Shown: positions 1-10,180, numbered from the stretch's first letter. The stretch: 64,000 bases of DNA from Polynucleobacter necessarius (GCF_900095185.1 NZ_LT606948.1:1588509-1652508), one strand, 5' to 3'. Numbers and translations are program-made. Notes: a model not told the origin generated them from the letters alone.

Positions 1-562
1 TTGTCTCTGACATGTCACGTAATTCAAGCTTAACGTCTTTTCCTGAGATCGCTGCACTTGCCAGCGCTTCTGTCAAAATACGGGTTTGACAGTGCGAATG
101 CGGCATCTGATCAATACTGTAAAGCCACGGCACAATTGCTAGGCGAGTATCGGTGGCAGCAATAAGACTATGTATAGCCTGTGCCGTAGATTCGACCATA
201 TTTACTGGCAATGGTTCTGAAGGTATCTGATATCGTGTATGCGCCACGATAGGCATTGCGAGCAACAATACGTCCCATTCTTGCCCCTCATCCTCAACCT
301 TCATTGATTCTGCCAGTGTTTCTGCAATATCAGCAAGCACCTCAAATGCAACAGTATTTATACGAAAGGTTTGATCCAAGGCCGCATCAATCACATTTTG
401 ATTTTGACTTTTCAGCAAGCGCATCAGACGCGCATTCAAACGCTCTTCCCAAAAGCGATCTTCAATTTGACTGCCAGAAGCAGCCAATGAAATGGCATCA
501 GCCACTAGCTTCTTCACCTCGGGAGAACTCCGTTGCAATCCTTTGGTCCGGTGAACAGCCAT
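1..562 (-). CDS. DUF2863 family protein, N-terminal part (runs off the window)
   Basis: An open frame on the minus strand starts with ATG at 562 and reads to the window edge without a stop, giving about 187 residues that begin MAVHRTKGLQRSSPEVKK. I recognise it as the DUF2863 family of Burkholderiales, which has no assigned biochemical function. The segment is soluble and helix-rich, with no signal peptide or membrane segment. Its ATG shares one base with the TAA of yaaA (TAATG), so the two genes are probably transcribed together and translationally coupled. The rest of the protein lies outside the window, so later damage cannot be excluded. Confidence 0.7.
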   Translation of the reverse strand, partial: MAVHRTKGLQRSSPEVKKLVADAISLAASGSQIEDRFWEERLNARLMRLLKSQNQNVIDAALDQTFRINTVAFEVLADIAETLAESMKVEDEGQEWDVLLLAMPIVAHTRYQIPSEPLPVNMVESTAQAIHSLIAATDTRLAIVPWLYSIDQMPHSHCQTRILTEALASAAISGKDVKLELRDMSET

Positions 563-1338
563 TATTTTCTCTCTGTCCTTCTAAATACTGGCTTCTCTGG
601 CTTAGAGTCAGCCGCATAATATTTGTAACCATCCAAGTTAAAACTTTTTAAATCCGCTGGATCGGTAATACGATTCTCCACAACATAACGAGCCATTAGA
701 CCGCGAGCGCGCTTGGCATAAAAGGAAATAATCTTGTACTTGCCATCCTTAGCACCCTGGAAAACCGGGGAAACAATGGGGCAATTTAATTCCTTCGGTT
801 GAAGCACCTTAAAGTACTCCTCTGAAGCCAAATTAAGGAGCACAGGCTTCTTTTGCTTTTCCAGAATCTTCTTAATTGAATCGAGCACACGACTTCCCCA
901 AAATGCATAGAGATCTTTTCCTCTGACATTTTTAAAAGAAGTGCCCATCTCAAGGCGATAAGGCTGCATTAAATCCAAGGGCTTTAGTGCGCCATAGAGA
1001 CCGGACAATATGCGAATATGGTCTTGAGCAAACTGAACAGACTTTGCATCCAGAGTTTTAACGTCAAATCCATCGTAGAGATCCCCATCAAAGGCATAAA
1101 TTGCCGGCTTGCTATTTGCCTCTGTGAATTTCTTGGACCAATCCCGATAGCGCCCAACGTTTAGCGCGGCCAATTGATCCGACAAACCCATTAATTTGGC
1201 GATGTCCTGTGGGGCGAGCCTCTTGAGCTCAGCAATCAACTTAGCCGACTCGGTGACAAACTCAGGCAAGGTTGGAGCCTTAACCTTAACAGGGGTCTTG
1301 TAATCCAAGGATTTAGCAGGTGAAAGAACGATCAGCAT
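562..1338 (-). CDS. yaaA: Peroxide stress protein YaaA
   Basis: The intact 258-residue frame has the usual length of the YaaA/UPF0246 (DUF328) family. It opens with MLIVLSPAKSLDY, the family signature, and carries YGALKPLDLMQPYRLEMG in the middle and YSF-type SFYAKRARG near the C-terminus. In E. coli YaaA limits free intracellular iron and so reduces hydrogen-peroxide damage; the same cytosolic role is inferred here. It is the upstream gene of a two-gene unit with the DUF2863 gene. It survives right beside a long run of dead genes, so oxidative-stress defence appears to remain under selection. Confidence 0.93.
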   Translation of the reverse strand: MLIVLSPAKSLDYKTPVKVKAPTLPEFVTESAKLIAELKRLAPQDIAKLMGLSDQLAALNVGRYRDWSKKFTEANSKPAIYAFDGDLYDGFDVKTLDAKSVQFAQDHIRILSGLYGALKPLDLMQPYRLEMGTSFKNVRGKDLYAFWGSRVLDSIKKILEKQKKPVLLNLASEEYFKVLQPKELNCPIVSPVFQGAKDGKYKIISFYAKRARGLMARYVVENRITDPADLKSFNLDGYKYYAADSKPEKPVFRRTERK

Positions 1339-1462
1339 GGCACAATTTGTTTATATATTTTTTACCATTCTAGCGACTACTGAATAGATCCACATTAATT
1401 GACAGACTTCTGACCCACCCCTTTATAAGTTCTTTAGCTAGCCCTTCTTTCCCAAGTCAACT

Positions 1463-2336
1463 ACCAAATTCTGACTACCATACTAGCTTGCGTTAGCCCT
1501 GGTGACGAAGTGATCAGGATCGAACCCACATACGATGGCTATCGTCCATCAATCGAATTAGCTGGGGGGCAAGCCATTACGATTTCTCTACAAGCAATGC
1601 GTGATGATTCCAGACAAGTAACCTCCTATGAAATTCCATGAGACGCCTTGGCCAAGAACATTAATCCTCATACGAGCTTACTCATTATCAATACACCACA
1701 CAACCCAACTGGTATGGTTTGGCATAGAGCAGCTCTAGATCGTTTAGCTAACCTTGTAAGAGATTCCAACGCTTTGATTTTGAGTGATGAGGTCTATGAA
1801 CATATGGTGCATGACGGAGCACAACACCATAGCGTCTCCTCTCATCCCGAGCTGGCAGAAAGGAGCTTCGGTAAGACCTAGCATGTGATAGGCACGAAAG
1901 TGGGTTATGTTGCAGCGCCATTCAAGTTAACCGACGAGTGCAGGAAAGTCCACCAGTTCAATGTGTTTACTGTGAATACCCCAATGCAGTATGGGCTTGC
2001 TCATTACTTATCCGATGCGAAGCATTACTTAACTCTTCCAGAGTTTTATCAGGAGAAGCGAGATTTTTTAGGACCGGGTTAGACAAAATACAATTTAAAT
2101 TGCCACCTTCTCCAGGAACGTATTTTCAGTGCGTTGATTATTCAAAGTGAGATATTCCTCAAGCAGAACTGAGTGAAGCTGAGTTTTGCAAATGGCTCAC
2201 TACCGAAATTGGTATCGCCGCTATTCCCGTTTCTGTTTTTTATGAACAAGCTACCGAGTCTGGTGTGGTTCGTTTTTGTTTTGCTAAACAAGAACACACT
2301 CTCGCAAATGCATTAGAACGTTTACAAATTATATAG
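1463..2336 (+). pseudogene. Broken methionine aminotransferase-like gene (YbdL/MtnE type)
   Basis: Translated pieces match the class I/II PLP-dependent aminotransferases of the YbdL kind: VSPGDEVI, INTPHNPTGMVW, LSDEVYEHMV, the cofactor-lysine region SFGKT, then KVGYVAAPFKL, RKVHQFNVFTVNTPMQYGLA, and the C-terminal VVRFCFAKQEHTLANALERL. About 85 N-terminal residues are missing. An in-frame TGA near 1651 sits where Trp is expected (IPxDAL) and a TAG at 1879 where Tyr is expected (FGKTxH). A frameshift near 2080 moves the rest to another frame. The family transaminates methionine and related amino acids; this copy cannot make a working enzyme. It ends nine bases before the next dead gene. Confidence 0.88.
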
Positions 2337-2344
2337 AGGACAAA

Positions 2345-3079
2345 ATGGCAAGCCTTAAAACTCATAACGTGATTGATGTGTACAGTTGGCCAACACTGAA
2401 TGGCCACAAGGTTCATATCATGCTTGAAGAATGTGGCTATCGCCTTGATCAGGATTGGGTCGCTCACCCAGTTGATATTGGCGCTGGAGATCAATTTGCC
2501 CCTAAGGTTTTAAAAATCAGTCCAAACAATAAGATGCCGGCAATTGTTGATCCCAATGGCCCAGATGGAAAACCCATGAGTCTTTTTGAATCCGGTGCGA
2601 TTCTGCTCTATTTGGCCGGTAAGACGGGCAAATTTTTACCTCAAGATGCTTGCCCGGAAAGTATGAAATACTTCAGTGGCTCATGTTCCAAATGGGCGGT
2701 TTAGGAGCGATGCTTGGACAAAATCACCATTTCCGACTCTACGCCTCAGAGAAGATTGACTATGCCCATCAACCGCCATACCAATGAAGCCAAACGCATT
2801 TATGGAGGACTGGACGGCCAACTGAAAGATAATCCCTACATAGCAGGCAAAGGGTATTCGATTGCTGATATTGCGATTTATCCATGGACTCGGAATTGGA
2901 AAAATCAAGGTATCAATATTAAGCAGTATCCACATTTCAAATGGTGGTTTGAAAAAATTGAAGCACGACCAGTGGTAAAGCGGGGTTGCGAAGTATTAAC
3001 AGCTTTACGCAAACCTTTGCATGACGACAAGGCGAGAGAGCAGTTATTTGGTTCAACCCAGTATCAGAAGAGGAAATAA
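2345..3079 (+). pseudogene. Broken glutathione S-transferase family gene (YghU-like disulfide-bond oxidoreductase)
   Basis: The frame starts MASLKTHNVIDVYSWPTLNG after an AGAGGA ribosome site. It shows the thioredoxin-fold half with NNKMPAIVDPNGPDG and LFESGAILLYLAGKTG, and the helical half with AGKGYSIADIAIYPWTRNW. Both match YghU-type glutathione transferases, which act in the cytosol on glutathione mixed disulfides. Two frameshifts, near 2668 and 2766, split the gene at the domain linker; between them the correct frame reads LQWLMFQMGGLGAMLGQ. Without both shifts the length would be near 240 residues, normal for the family. It follows the dead aminotransferase closely and precedes a dead dehydrogenase. 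Confidence 0.88.
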
Positions 3080-3080
3080 G

Positions 3081-3922
3081 ATGAGCATTCAATCAGTAGG
3101 TGTCATTGGCGCACAGGCACAATGGGCAATAGAATTGCACAAGTATGTGCGGTTGCTGGCTTGGATGTAGTGATGGTAGATATGAATGAAGCAGCTGTAC
3201 AACATGGCTTAGATCAAAGTAGCAAAAATTTGGATCGCCTGGTAACAAAGAAACATTAACTATCGAAGCAAAAGAAGCTGCACTCAAGCGCATTAAAGGC
3301 AGCATCTCGTATGATGATTTCAAAGGTTTAAGTCTGGTTATTGAGGCTGCTACCGAGAAGCAGGCAATCAAAGAAAAAATCTTGCAGCAAGTGGATGAGA
3401 TTGTGAGCAAAGATACCATCATTGCGCCTAATACCTCATCCTGATCTATGACTAAATTAGCTGCACTAGATGCAAATCCAGCGCGCTTTATTGGGATGCA
3501 CTTCTTTAATCCCCGCCCCTCATGGCGCTAGTGAAAGTGATTTGTGGCTTACAAACTAGTGATGTTACACATGCTGCCATTATTAACATGGCAAAGAGCC
3601 GATTACCGTTAAAAACTCTCCAGGATTTGTAGTGAATCGTATTTTGTTGCCAATGAGTAACGAAGCATTTTTCGTTTTATCTGAAGGGCTTGCAAGCCCA
3701 GAAGATGTTGATGCCGGTATGAAATTGGGCTGCAATCAACCGATTGGCCCATTTGCTTTGGCAGATCGAATTGGCTTGGATACTTGTTTAGCGATCATGT
3801 AAGTCTATTGCGATAACTTCAGTAATTCTAAATACCACCCCTGCCCACTGCTGCGTAAAATGGTTGCCGCTGGATACCTTGGACGCAAAACAGGTCGTAG
3901 CGTATATACCTACGATAAATGA
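3081..3922 (+). pseudogene. Broken 3-hydroxybutyryl-CoA dehydrogenase
   Basis: The gene starts MSIQSVGVIGA, the first strand of the NAD-binding fold. A frameshift near 3112 splits GAGTMG, after which another frame gives RIAQVCAVAGLDVVMVDMN. Later pieces are LVIEAATEKQ, IAPNTSS followed by an in-frame TGA at 3443, MHFFNP and [10 protein letters not shown], and the C-terminal AGYLGRKTGRSVYTYDK. These are the landmarks of the Hbd/PaaH family, which oxidises (S)-3-hydroxybutyryl-CoA with NAD(P). At least five frame or stop lesions are spread over the gene, including one splitting the HFFNPxP motif near 3518. It was probably one operon with the two preceding dead genes. Confidence 0.88.
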
Positions 3923-3946
3923 TTTAACCATTCTTGTAATTGAATC

Positions 3947-4240
3947 GTGAACCCTATTCCACCTCTTGTTCGTAAACTTGGCTACGCCGGCCTCATTCCA
4001 TTCATTGGATTAGCCCTCATGGTGCAATTGGCGCCTACACCAATCAATTATTAAGCGCTTAATCATTGGCAGGATATGGCGCTGTCATCACATCCTTTAT
4101 GGGAGCATTGCATTGGGGCGGTAATTTACACTCAACTTGGCAAAGGTCCGGTTGGAGACCGCTGGGTTGATCGGAATGCTTGGATTTGGGGGGGCGTCAT
4201 ACCAGCATTGGTGGCATGGTTAGCGCTGCATATCTACATA
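3947..4240 (+). pseudogene. Broken DUF3429-family membrane protein
   Basis: From a GTG at 3947 the translation reads VNPIPPLVRKLGYAGLIPF and continues IGLALMVQLA. Then a TAA near 4062 and frame changes interrupt pieces such as GYGAVITSFMGALHWG. The LGYAGLIPF start and the GAVILSFxGxxHWG pattern are those of the DUF3429 inner-membrane proteins of unknown function. The gene normally encodes about 145 residues with several membrane helices. It runs directly into the rarA remnant at about 4240 with no spacer, so its 3' end coincides with a deletion junction. The family assignment is from memory of the pattern and moderately sure. Confidence 0.65.
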
Positions 4241-5212
4241 TAAGAGTCAACAGGATGCCTTGCTTCCTCACATCGAATCAGGTTTATTTATATTGATTGG
4301 AGCTACTACCGAGAATCCCTCGCTCGAAGTGAACGCAGCTTTACTATCCCGCGCTCAAGTTTATGTTGTAAAGTCTCTCAATCCCGCAGAGCTCAAACAA
4401 CTCTTTCATCGAGCGCAAGAACATGCAATGTCCGAAGTGCACTTTGATTCAGCAGCAATTGATTCCTGAATCTCAAATGCAGATGGTGACGCAAGACGTC
4501 TTCTTAATTTAATTGAACAGGTTCGTCATGCGGCTCTGATACCAAACACAGAAGTGAAGAATGTCGATCAAGCCTTTATTGAGAATGCACTTAGCGCCCA
4601 GGCGCATCGGTTTGATAAAGGTGACGACTACTTCTACGACCAAATCTCTGCCTTACATAAATCGGTTCGAGGCTCAAATCCAGACGCAGCCTTATATTGG
4701 TTTTGTCGCATGCTAGACGGAGGTGCTGATACTCGGTATTTAGCTAGACGAATTATCCGCATCGCGTGGGAAGACATTGGATTAGCGGATCCAAGAGCCA
4801 TGCAATTAGCCAACGATGCAGCACACAACCAGACCTATGAAAGACTTGGCTCTCCTGAGGGCGAACTTGCGCTTGGTCAGGCAGTGGTTTATCTTAGCGG
4901 TCGCCTCTAAAAGGAATGCAAGTTACAACGTCTACAATGCGGCTCGTGCCTATGTGGCTCAAGATCAATCTAGGCCCTGTACCCAACCATCTTCGCAATG
5001 CGCCCACAAAACTCATGAAAGATTTGGGTCACGGCAAAGAATATCGCTATGCTTATGATGAACCCCATGGTTATGCGGCGGGTGAAAATTATCTTCCTGA
5101 TGGTATGACAGCACCGCATTGGTATGAACCAGTTGAGCGCGGCCTAGAAACGCAAATTAAAGAGAAATTAGTGTTCTTACATAAGCTCGATAAAGAGCAC
5201 AAAAAGAAATAA
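4240..5212 (+). pseudogene. rarA: N-terminally deleted RarA/MgsA replication-associated ATPase
   Basis: The sequence enters RarA at [14 protein letters not shown], just after the Walker B region, and continues with [26 protein letters not shown], the sensor and arginine-finger part of the AAA+ domain. It goes on to DGDARRLLNLIEQ, RGSNPDAALYWFCRMLDGG and RRIIRIAWEDIGLADPRA. The first roughly 110 residues, including Walker A, are absent. An in-frame TGA lies at 4467 and a frameshift near 4895; the last frame ends [16 protein letters not shown]. RarA acts at stalled replication forks and in recombination. Loss of the nucleotide-binding loop makes this copy inactive. Confidence 0.9.
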
Positions 5213-5326
5213 TGCATCAGATGGGTTATGAAGTAATATGAGCGCAAAGATTCCAGCCACTTTTCATCGGTTTAGATTGAGCAATACAATCAAGTCAATC
5301 TAATTAATCCTATTGAAGGAGTGCTA

Positions 5327-5911
5327 ATGTGTAAGATTTTTGCGTCTCTTGTACTGATCATTAGTTGCTTTGCCAGCCAAGCCGCTTTAGCAGGCCCGAA
5401 GGTAGAGTTCAAAACCACCATGGGTAATTTTGTGGTTGAACTGGATGATGTTAAAGCGCCAAAGACTACCGCCAACTTTTTAAATTACGTCAAGAGTGGT
5501 TTTTATAACGGCACGATCTTTCATCGCGTCATTGATGGCTTCATGATCCAGGGTGGTGGTTTTACAGCTGATTTGGTACAGAAGCCAACCAATCCACCTG
5601 TGGTATCTGAAGCGCAAAATGGCTTAAAGAATAATCGCTACACGATTGCAATGGCCCGTACCTCCGATCTTGATTCGGCTACATCCCAGTTCTTTATTAA
5701 TGTCAATCACAATACTGCCCTAGACTTCCCCAACTCAATGGGCAATGGCTATACCGTATTTGGCAAGGTCATCTCTGGTTCACAAACGATTGATGCCATT
5801 CGTAAAGTGCCAACTATGGTTGCACCCGCACCACGCATGGGTAGCATGGCTGATGTTCCAAGCACAGCCGTAACCATTGAAGCCGCATCTATTCTGAAGC
5901 AAAAGAACTGA
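5327..5911 (+). CDS. Periplasmic cyclophilin-type peptidyl-prolyl isomerase
   Basis: The 194-residue protein begins MCKIFASLVLIISCFASQAALA, a signal peptide with a probable cut after ALA, followed by the cyclophilin domain. It carries IFHRVIDGFMIQGGG (active-site Arg and Gln) and ATSQFFINVNHN. Length and layout match the exported PpiA group, which speeds proline isomerisation during folding of periplasmic proteins. The ATG at 5327 is preferred over the GTG at 5321 because AAGGA lies seven bases upstream of it. It is the only intact gene in about 8 kb of dead genes, so periplasmic folding help seems to be kept. Confidence 0.92.
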   Translation: MCKIFASLVLIISCFASQAALAGPKVEFKTTMGNFVVELDDVKAPKTTANFLNYVKSGFYNGTIFHRVIDGFMIQGGGFTADLVQKPTNPPVVSEAQNGLKNNRYTIAMARTSDLDSATSQFFINVNHNTALDFPNSMGNGYTVFGKVISGSQTIDAIRKVPTMVAPAPRMGSMADVPSTAVTIEAASILKQKN

Positions 5912-5925
5912 CAAGGAAAGCTACG

Positions 5926-7760
5926 ATGATTTTGCTCGACGATGCGCAAAGTAATGCAGCTTCCCCCACTAGTCGCCTCTATGACAATACGCTGAATTAT
6001 TGGAGCGTTTTGCCCAACGTGGTTATTTCACAAAATGTAGTAGCAATTCAAAATTGCTTTGATGAGATTTCTGCTGCACTTACTAGAGGCGAATTTGTCG
6101 TTGCAGCATTTGCTTATGAACTCGGCAGGCTGTTTCATAAATTGTCGCAACGCCTCAATACTGCGCATAGCCCTCATCCCCTGATTGAGGCATAGTCTTT
6201 TCTAAACTGCAAAAAGTTATCCAAACAAGATGTAGACCACCACATTGCAAAACGATTGGAAGCTCTGGAAGAGTCTCAAAAACACGCGGGCGTAATGAAT
6301 ATCTATGAATCCCTATCAGAGGATCATTTCTGCGCTGATGTTGAATCCATATAGCACCATGTTCGTAGTGGTGATGCTTACCAGATAAATCATACTGATC
6401 GCATTCATGGGAATACTTATGGAGCTCCTCTGGCACTTTATAGTCGCTTACGTGCTCACCAGCCTGGACGAGTTGGTGCCTACATAGAACATGTGGGGCA
6501 TTTTGTATTATCTCAATCATCCGAACTCTTTATTGCCCGTAATGGCAATCTATTAAAAACAATGCCTATGAATGGCGCTGCCAGTGCCGTATTAGGGAAA
6601 GCAGCTGATCTCTCGGAAGATCCCAAGAATCAAGCTGAGAATGTCATGATTGTTGATCTCTTACACAATGATCTAAGTCGAATTTCTTTACCAAGTATGG
6701 TTACTGTTCCTAATTTATTGGAAGTTGCAAGGCATGGTGACGTATTGCAAATGACCGCTACCGTACAAGGTCAGATCAGAACTGATGTGGATCTATTTGA
6801 AATCTTTAATGCTATTTTTCCATGTGGCTCAGTAACCGGCGCACCAAAAAAACGTAGTATAGAAATTATTCAAGAGCTTGAGTCTGAGGATTGTGGCTAC
6901 TACTGTGGGGCTTTAGGTTGGTTGGATCCAAATAGTAATTTTGTTTTCAGCGTACCTATTCGCACAGTAGAAATTAGTCAAGATCTAGATGCTCCTGCGT
7001 CACAATTTTTTTGGGAATGGGTGCAGAGGCATTACCAACGACTCAGATGCCCCTCAGGAATGGCGAGAATGTCGCATTAACTCTGCCTTTTTGATGAACT
7101 GACCTAGTGCAATCGGATTATTTGAAACGATTGCTGTGCACAAAGGTGAGCGCCACTGAGACTTCACGCCCATCTTGAACGTATGCAAGCCTCTGCTTTA
7201 GCGCTACACATTCCTTTTGACGCGTCACTGGCTAAAAATTTGATAACAAGCTCATGCCCACTCTTGATCAACATCTTTTTCATCGATTAAGGCTGGAGCT
7301 CTCCGCTAGCGGGGAGCTTTCTGTTGCAAACGCCGTGATTCATGAAACCCAAGAACCCGTCAAAATATTCTGGGCTCGAGATATTCTGGCTGGAGACGTC
7401 ACGATGTTTTCAGGTAACGGCCTACTGCGTCATAAAACTAGCAACCGTTCCATTTACGATCAAGCTTAGAAACAGGCAGTTCAATTAGGGGGTTTTGATG
7501 CCCTCTTTATCAACGAAAAAGGTCTAGTTACTGAAGGAGGTCGCACTAGCATTTTTGTTAAACCTCAAGGTAGCGCTGAGTGGCTGACACCTCCTGTCTC
7601 GGCTGGTCTTTTACCGGGGGTGATGCGTGTGCTGCATCCCTGCTGGCTGATCGTGCTTTAAATGCCCGCGAAGCCAACCTGGCTATTAAAGATGTTTCAA
7701 TGGAAGATGAGATTATGCATTAGCAATGCCTTACGCGGTGCCATCACAGCCCATTTTTAG
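5926..7760 (+). pseudogene. pabBC: Broken fused aminodeoxychorismate synthase component I / aminodeoxychorismate lyase
   Basis: The first two thirds match PabB of the chorismate-binding family: FAYELGRLFHKL, YIEHVGHFVLSQS, MIVDLL-NDLSRI and GSVTGAPKKRS. The last third matches the class IV aminotransferase-fold PabC: IGLFETIAVHKGE, then GGFDALFINEKGLVTEGGRTSIFV. The final SNALRGAITAHF ends at 7760. Such PabB-PabC fusions occur in Burkholderiales and make p-aminobenzoate for folate. There are many lesions: TAG at about 6193, TAG near 6352, frame changes near 6480, 7010 and 7250, and TAG at 7467. The conserved PMKG lysine reads Asn and the Arg of VDLLRND reads His. No activity is expected. Confidence 0.9.
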
Positions 7761-7769
7761 AAAGTTTTC

Positions 7770-8335
7770 ATGAAGTTTTCTCCAAATTGTGCCGCTGTAT
7801 TCACGAGGAAGATTCCAGCGGATGATTCACGTGAACGTCATGTCTGCGAAGCCTGTGGCAGTGTCCATTATCAAAATCCGCGTAATGTTGTAGTTAGCAT
7901 TCCTGTATTTCGGAATCAGGTATTGCTGTGTCGTCGCGCCACTGCTCCGCGTCACGGCTATTAGACTTTACCTGCAGGTTTTATGGAAGTGGGTGAGAGC
8001 ACACAAGGAGTCACGGTGCAGCCCGCGAGACTCCTGAAGAGGCTGGGACTATCGTTGAGATTGGTCTACTATCTTCAGTCTTGAATGTGCCACATGCTGA
8101 GCAAGTACATCTCTTTTATTTAGCAACCATGTCTAGCCCAGAATTTTCCGCTGGGGAAGAGAGTCTTGAAGTGACCCTCTTTCATGAGCATGAGATTTCT
8201 TGGGATGAGTTAGCTTTTCCTACAGTAAAGCAAACACTGGAATGGTATTTTGCTGATTGTGCGGCTGGTAATTTAGAGTCTGGTAAAGACTTCCATGTGC
8301 GCAGTCGCGATGTTTTACCTTCCGAAAGAATTTAG
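7770..8335 (+). pseudogene. Broken NUDIX hydrolase with N-terminal zinc ribbon
   Basis: The start MKFSPNCAAVF and the later CEACGSVHYQNPRNVV form a small zinc ribbon like that of NADH-pyrophosphatase-type NUDIX proteins. After RHGY a TAG replaces the Trp of the usual YWTLPAGFME. Inside the NUDIX box (GFMEVGES then REUxEExG) a frameshift near 8015-8030 breaks the metal-binding helix. The C-terminal half, from LNVPHAEQVHLFYLATM to RSRDVLPSERI, is open in another frame. The family hydrolyses nucleoside diphosphate derivatives; the exact substrate cannot be told. It lies between dead pabBC and dead aat. Confidence 0.85.
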
Positions 8336-8343
8336 GAGCGACT

Positions 8344-9053
8344 ATGGGTCAGATTGTTTGGTTAGGACCTCATGACACTTTTCCAAACCCCTTGCTCGAA
8401 CCCGATCCAGATCCTAGCGTTCCCGGGTTGATTGCAGTTAGCGAAAGAATTTACGCCGAACAACTAGCTCACGCATACCAGCAAGGTATCTTCCCCCAAT
8501 ATTCCGACAATCAGCCAGCACCATGGTGGTCACCTGATCCCAAAATGGTGTTAAAGCCCGCTAAATTTAAATTCAGTGAGTCTCTACAAAAAATCATTCG
8601 CATGTTTTGCCAAAACGGTACCTCGCAGTTACTGGTAGATGTAGATTTTAGAGCTGTAATACGCTCATGTGCGACCAGAATTTGGAAAGATCAGGATGGC
8701 ACCTGGATCACCCATGAGATTATGGCTACCTATACCGCACTTCATGATCAAGGTAATCCACAGTATTGCACTCATAGAAGATGGTCAATTGACTGGGGGT
8801 CTTTACTGTGTTGCTGTTGGCGGAATGGTATTTGGCGAATCCATGTTTAGTCGCAAGCCAAATGCTTCTAAAATTGCATTGTCTGCGCTCAGTGCCTGGT
8901 GCCTGCAAAATCAAGTGGCCATTGATTGACTGCCAACAGGAGACCGCCCACCTCAAATCTCTAGGTGCAAGCCCCATCTCTAGAGGCGATTTTCTAGAGC
9001 AACTGCAAATTTCTATAAATCAAACCAACATTAAGAGATATTGGACTTTTTGA
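8344..9053 (+). pseudogene. aat: Broken leucyl/phenylalanyl-tRNA--protein transferase
   Basis: The frame begins MGQIVWLGPHDTFPNPLLEP and shows QGIFPQYSDNQPAPWWSPDPKMVL, the hallmark of Aat, then VDVDFRAVIRSCA and WITHEIMATYTALHDQG. A frameshift near 8760 moves the continuation IALIEDGQLTGGLYCVAVGG-VFGESMFSRK to another frame. A second near 8925 moves IDCQQETAHLKSLGASPISR to a third, ending at 9053. Without the shifts it would be of normal length, about 235 residues. Aat adds Leu or Phe to proteins with basic N-terminal residues, marking them for ClpAP. It sits directly upstream of the bpt remnant, the usual partner. Confidence 0.93.
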
Positions 9054-9077
9054 TAAAACCATCTTGCACCACTGGCT

Positions 9078-9272
9078 ATAACCCAGCTTAAAGAACTTCC
9101 TTTCACAACCCTACAATTTTATGCAACGGCTTCTTACGCCTGCAGCTATCTGCCCAACAGAATGGCTCGGTCACAAGTGGCCACACCATCTCATCTGATT
9201 CATGCCGATGTTTACGGCGACTTATTGAATGCAGGCTTCAGACGCAGCGGTTTATATATCTACCGTCCTTAG
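9078..9272 (+). pseudogene. bpt: N-terminal remnant of aspartate/glutamate leucyltransferase Bpt
   Basis: About 65 codons remain: [40 protein letters not shown], then [22 protein letters not shown], followed by TAG at 9270. This matches the start of Bpt (bacterial ATE-type transferase), including the Cys of the N-terminal CSYL motif. The expected start codon reads ATA. The second conserved cysteine motif and the catalytic remainder, about 170 residues, are gone. The sequence then turns straight into the end of an HD-GYP gene on the opposite strand. Bpt normally leucylates acidic N-termini in the N-degron pathway. Confidence 0.85.
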
Positions 9273-10180
9273 CCATCAAGCGCGCAGAGATCGGAATATC
9301 ATCACCACCTACCCCCTCTGAATATCCAGATCCATCCTATTTTTCTTGATGGGAATACGCAATCTCTTTAGCCATTTTTAAAAAATCGACATCTGTACCT
9401 AAAGATTTTTCTGCATTTGCTAAGGCATCACGGCCCAGCGTTGTGTGGGATTTCATGATCTCAAATTCTTCGGGATCTAATTTGCCAGGCTTGAGCAACA
9501 TTCGATCGGGAATACCCACCTTCCCGATGTTGTGCAATGGCGCCGACTTAAATAGCATCTTGATATTTTGTTCTATGAGATAGTCGGAAAAACGTGGGTG
9601 GGACTGCAATACTTTAGCTAATGCTAAAACGTAGTATTGAGTTCGGCGCATATGATTGCCTGTGTCCGAGTCGCGTGTTTCAGTCAAAGAGGCCATCGAC
9701 AAAATTGTGACATCCTAAATCGCTATAACCTCTTTAGTTCTCTCTGCTACTTCTTTTTCAAGATAAGTATTCTGGTCACACAGAAAGGCAGCTGCAGCTT
9801 TCTTTTGCAACTGGGTGTTGACTCTAGCTAGAACGATCGGCTGACTAATGGGCTTAGTAATATAATCTGCCCTGCCCAACTCCAGACCCTTCTGCTCATC
9901 ATCTGCTCCAGTCATTGCAGTGAGCAAAATAATCGGGATATCGCGGGTAGTAGGATCCACCTTTAACTTCGCAAACGTCATATCCCGACAAACCGGGCAT
10001 CATGACGTCCAATAAAATTAAATCTGACTTCTTTTCACCATGAGCAATCTTGATGGTTTGATCACCATTGTTGGCGACTTTAAGCTTGTATAAATCTTTG
10101 AGCAAACCAGAAATCAGAGAAAGAGTCTCTGGAGAATCATCCACCACTAAGATCGTTGGTTTTTCCAACACGTCATTCAT
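9273..10180 (-). pseudogene. Truncated response regulator with HD-GYP output domain
   Basis: From ATG at 10180 the product begins MNDVLEKPTILVVDDSPETL, a receiver domain with the phospho-acceptor in [10 protein letters not shown]. After a frameshift near 9985 it continues [19 protein letters not shown] and [15 protein letters not shown]. An HD-GYP domain follows with SLTETRDSDTGNHMRRTQ and LHNIGKVGIPDRMLLKPG. Lesions are the frameshift, a TAG near 9716 before the HD-GYP part, and a TAG at 9346 replacing the Trp of HQEKWDGSGYP. It then reads DDIPISARLMA and stops at the junction with bpt near 9273. RpfG-type proteins of this build hydrolyse cyclic di-GMP. Inactive. Confidence 0.88.
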
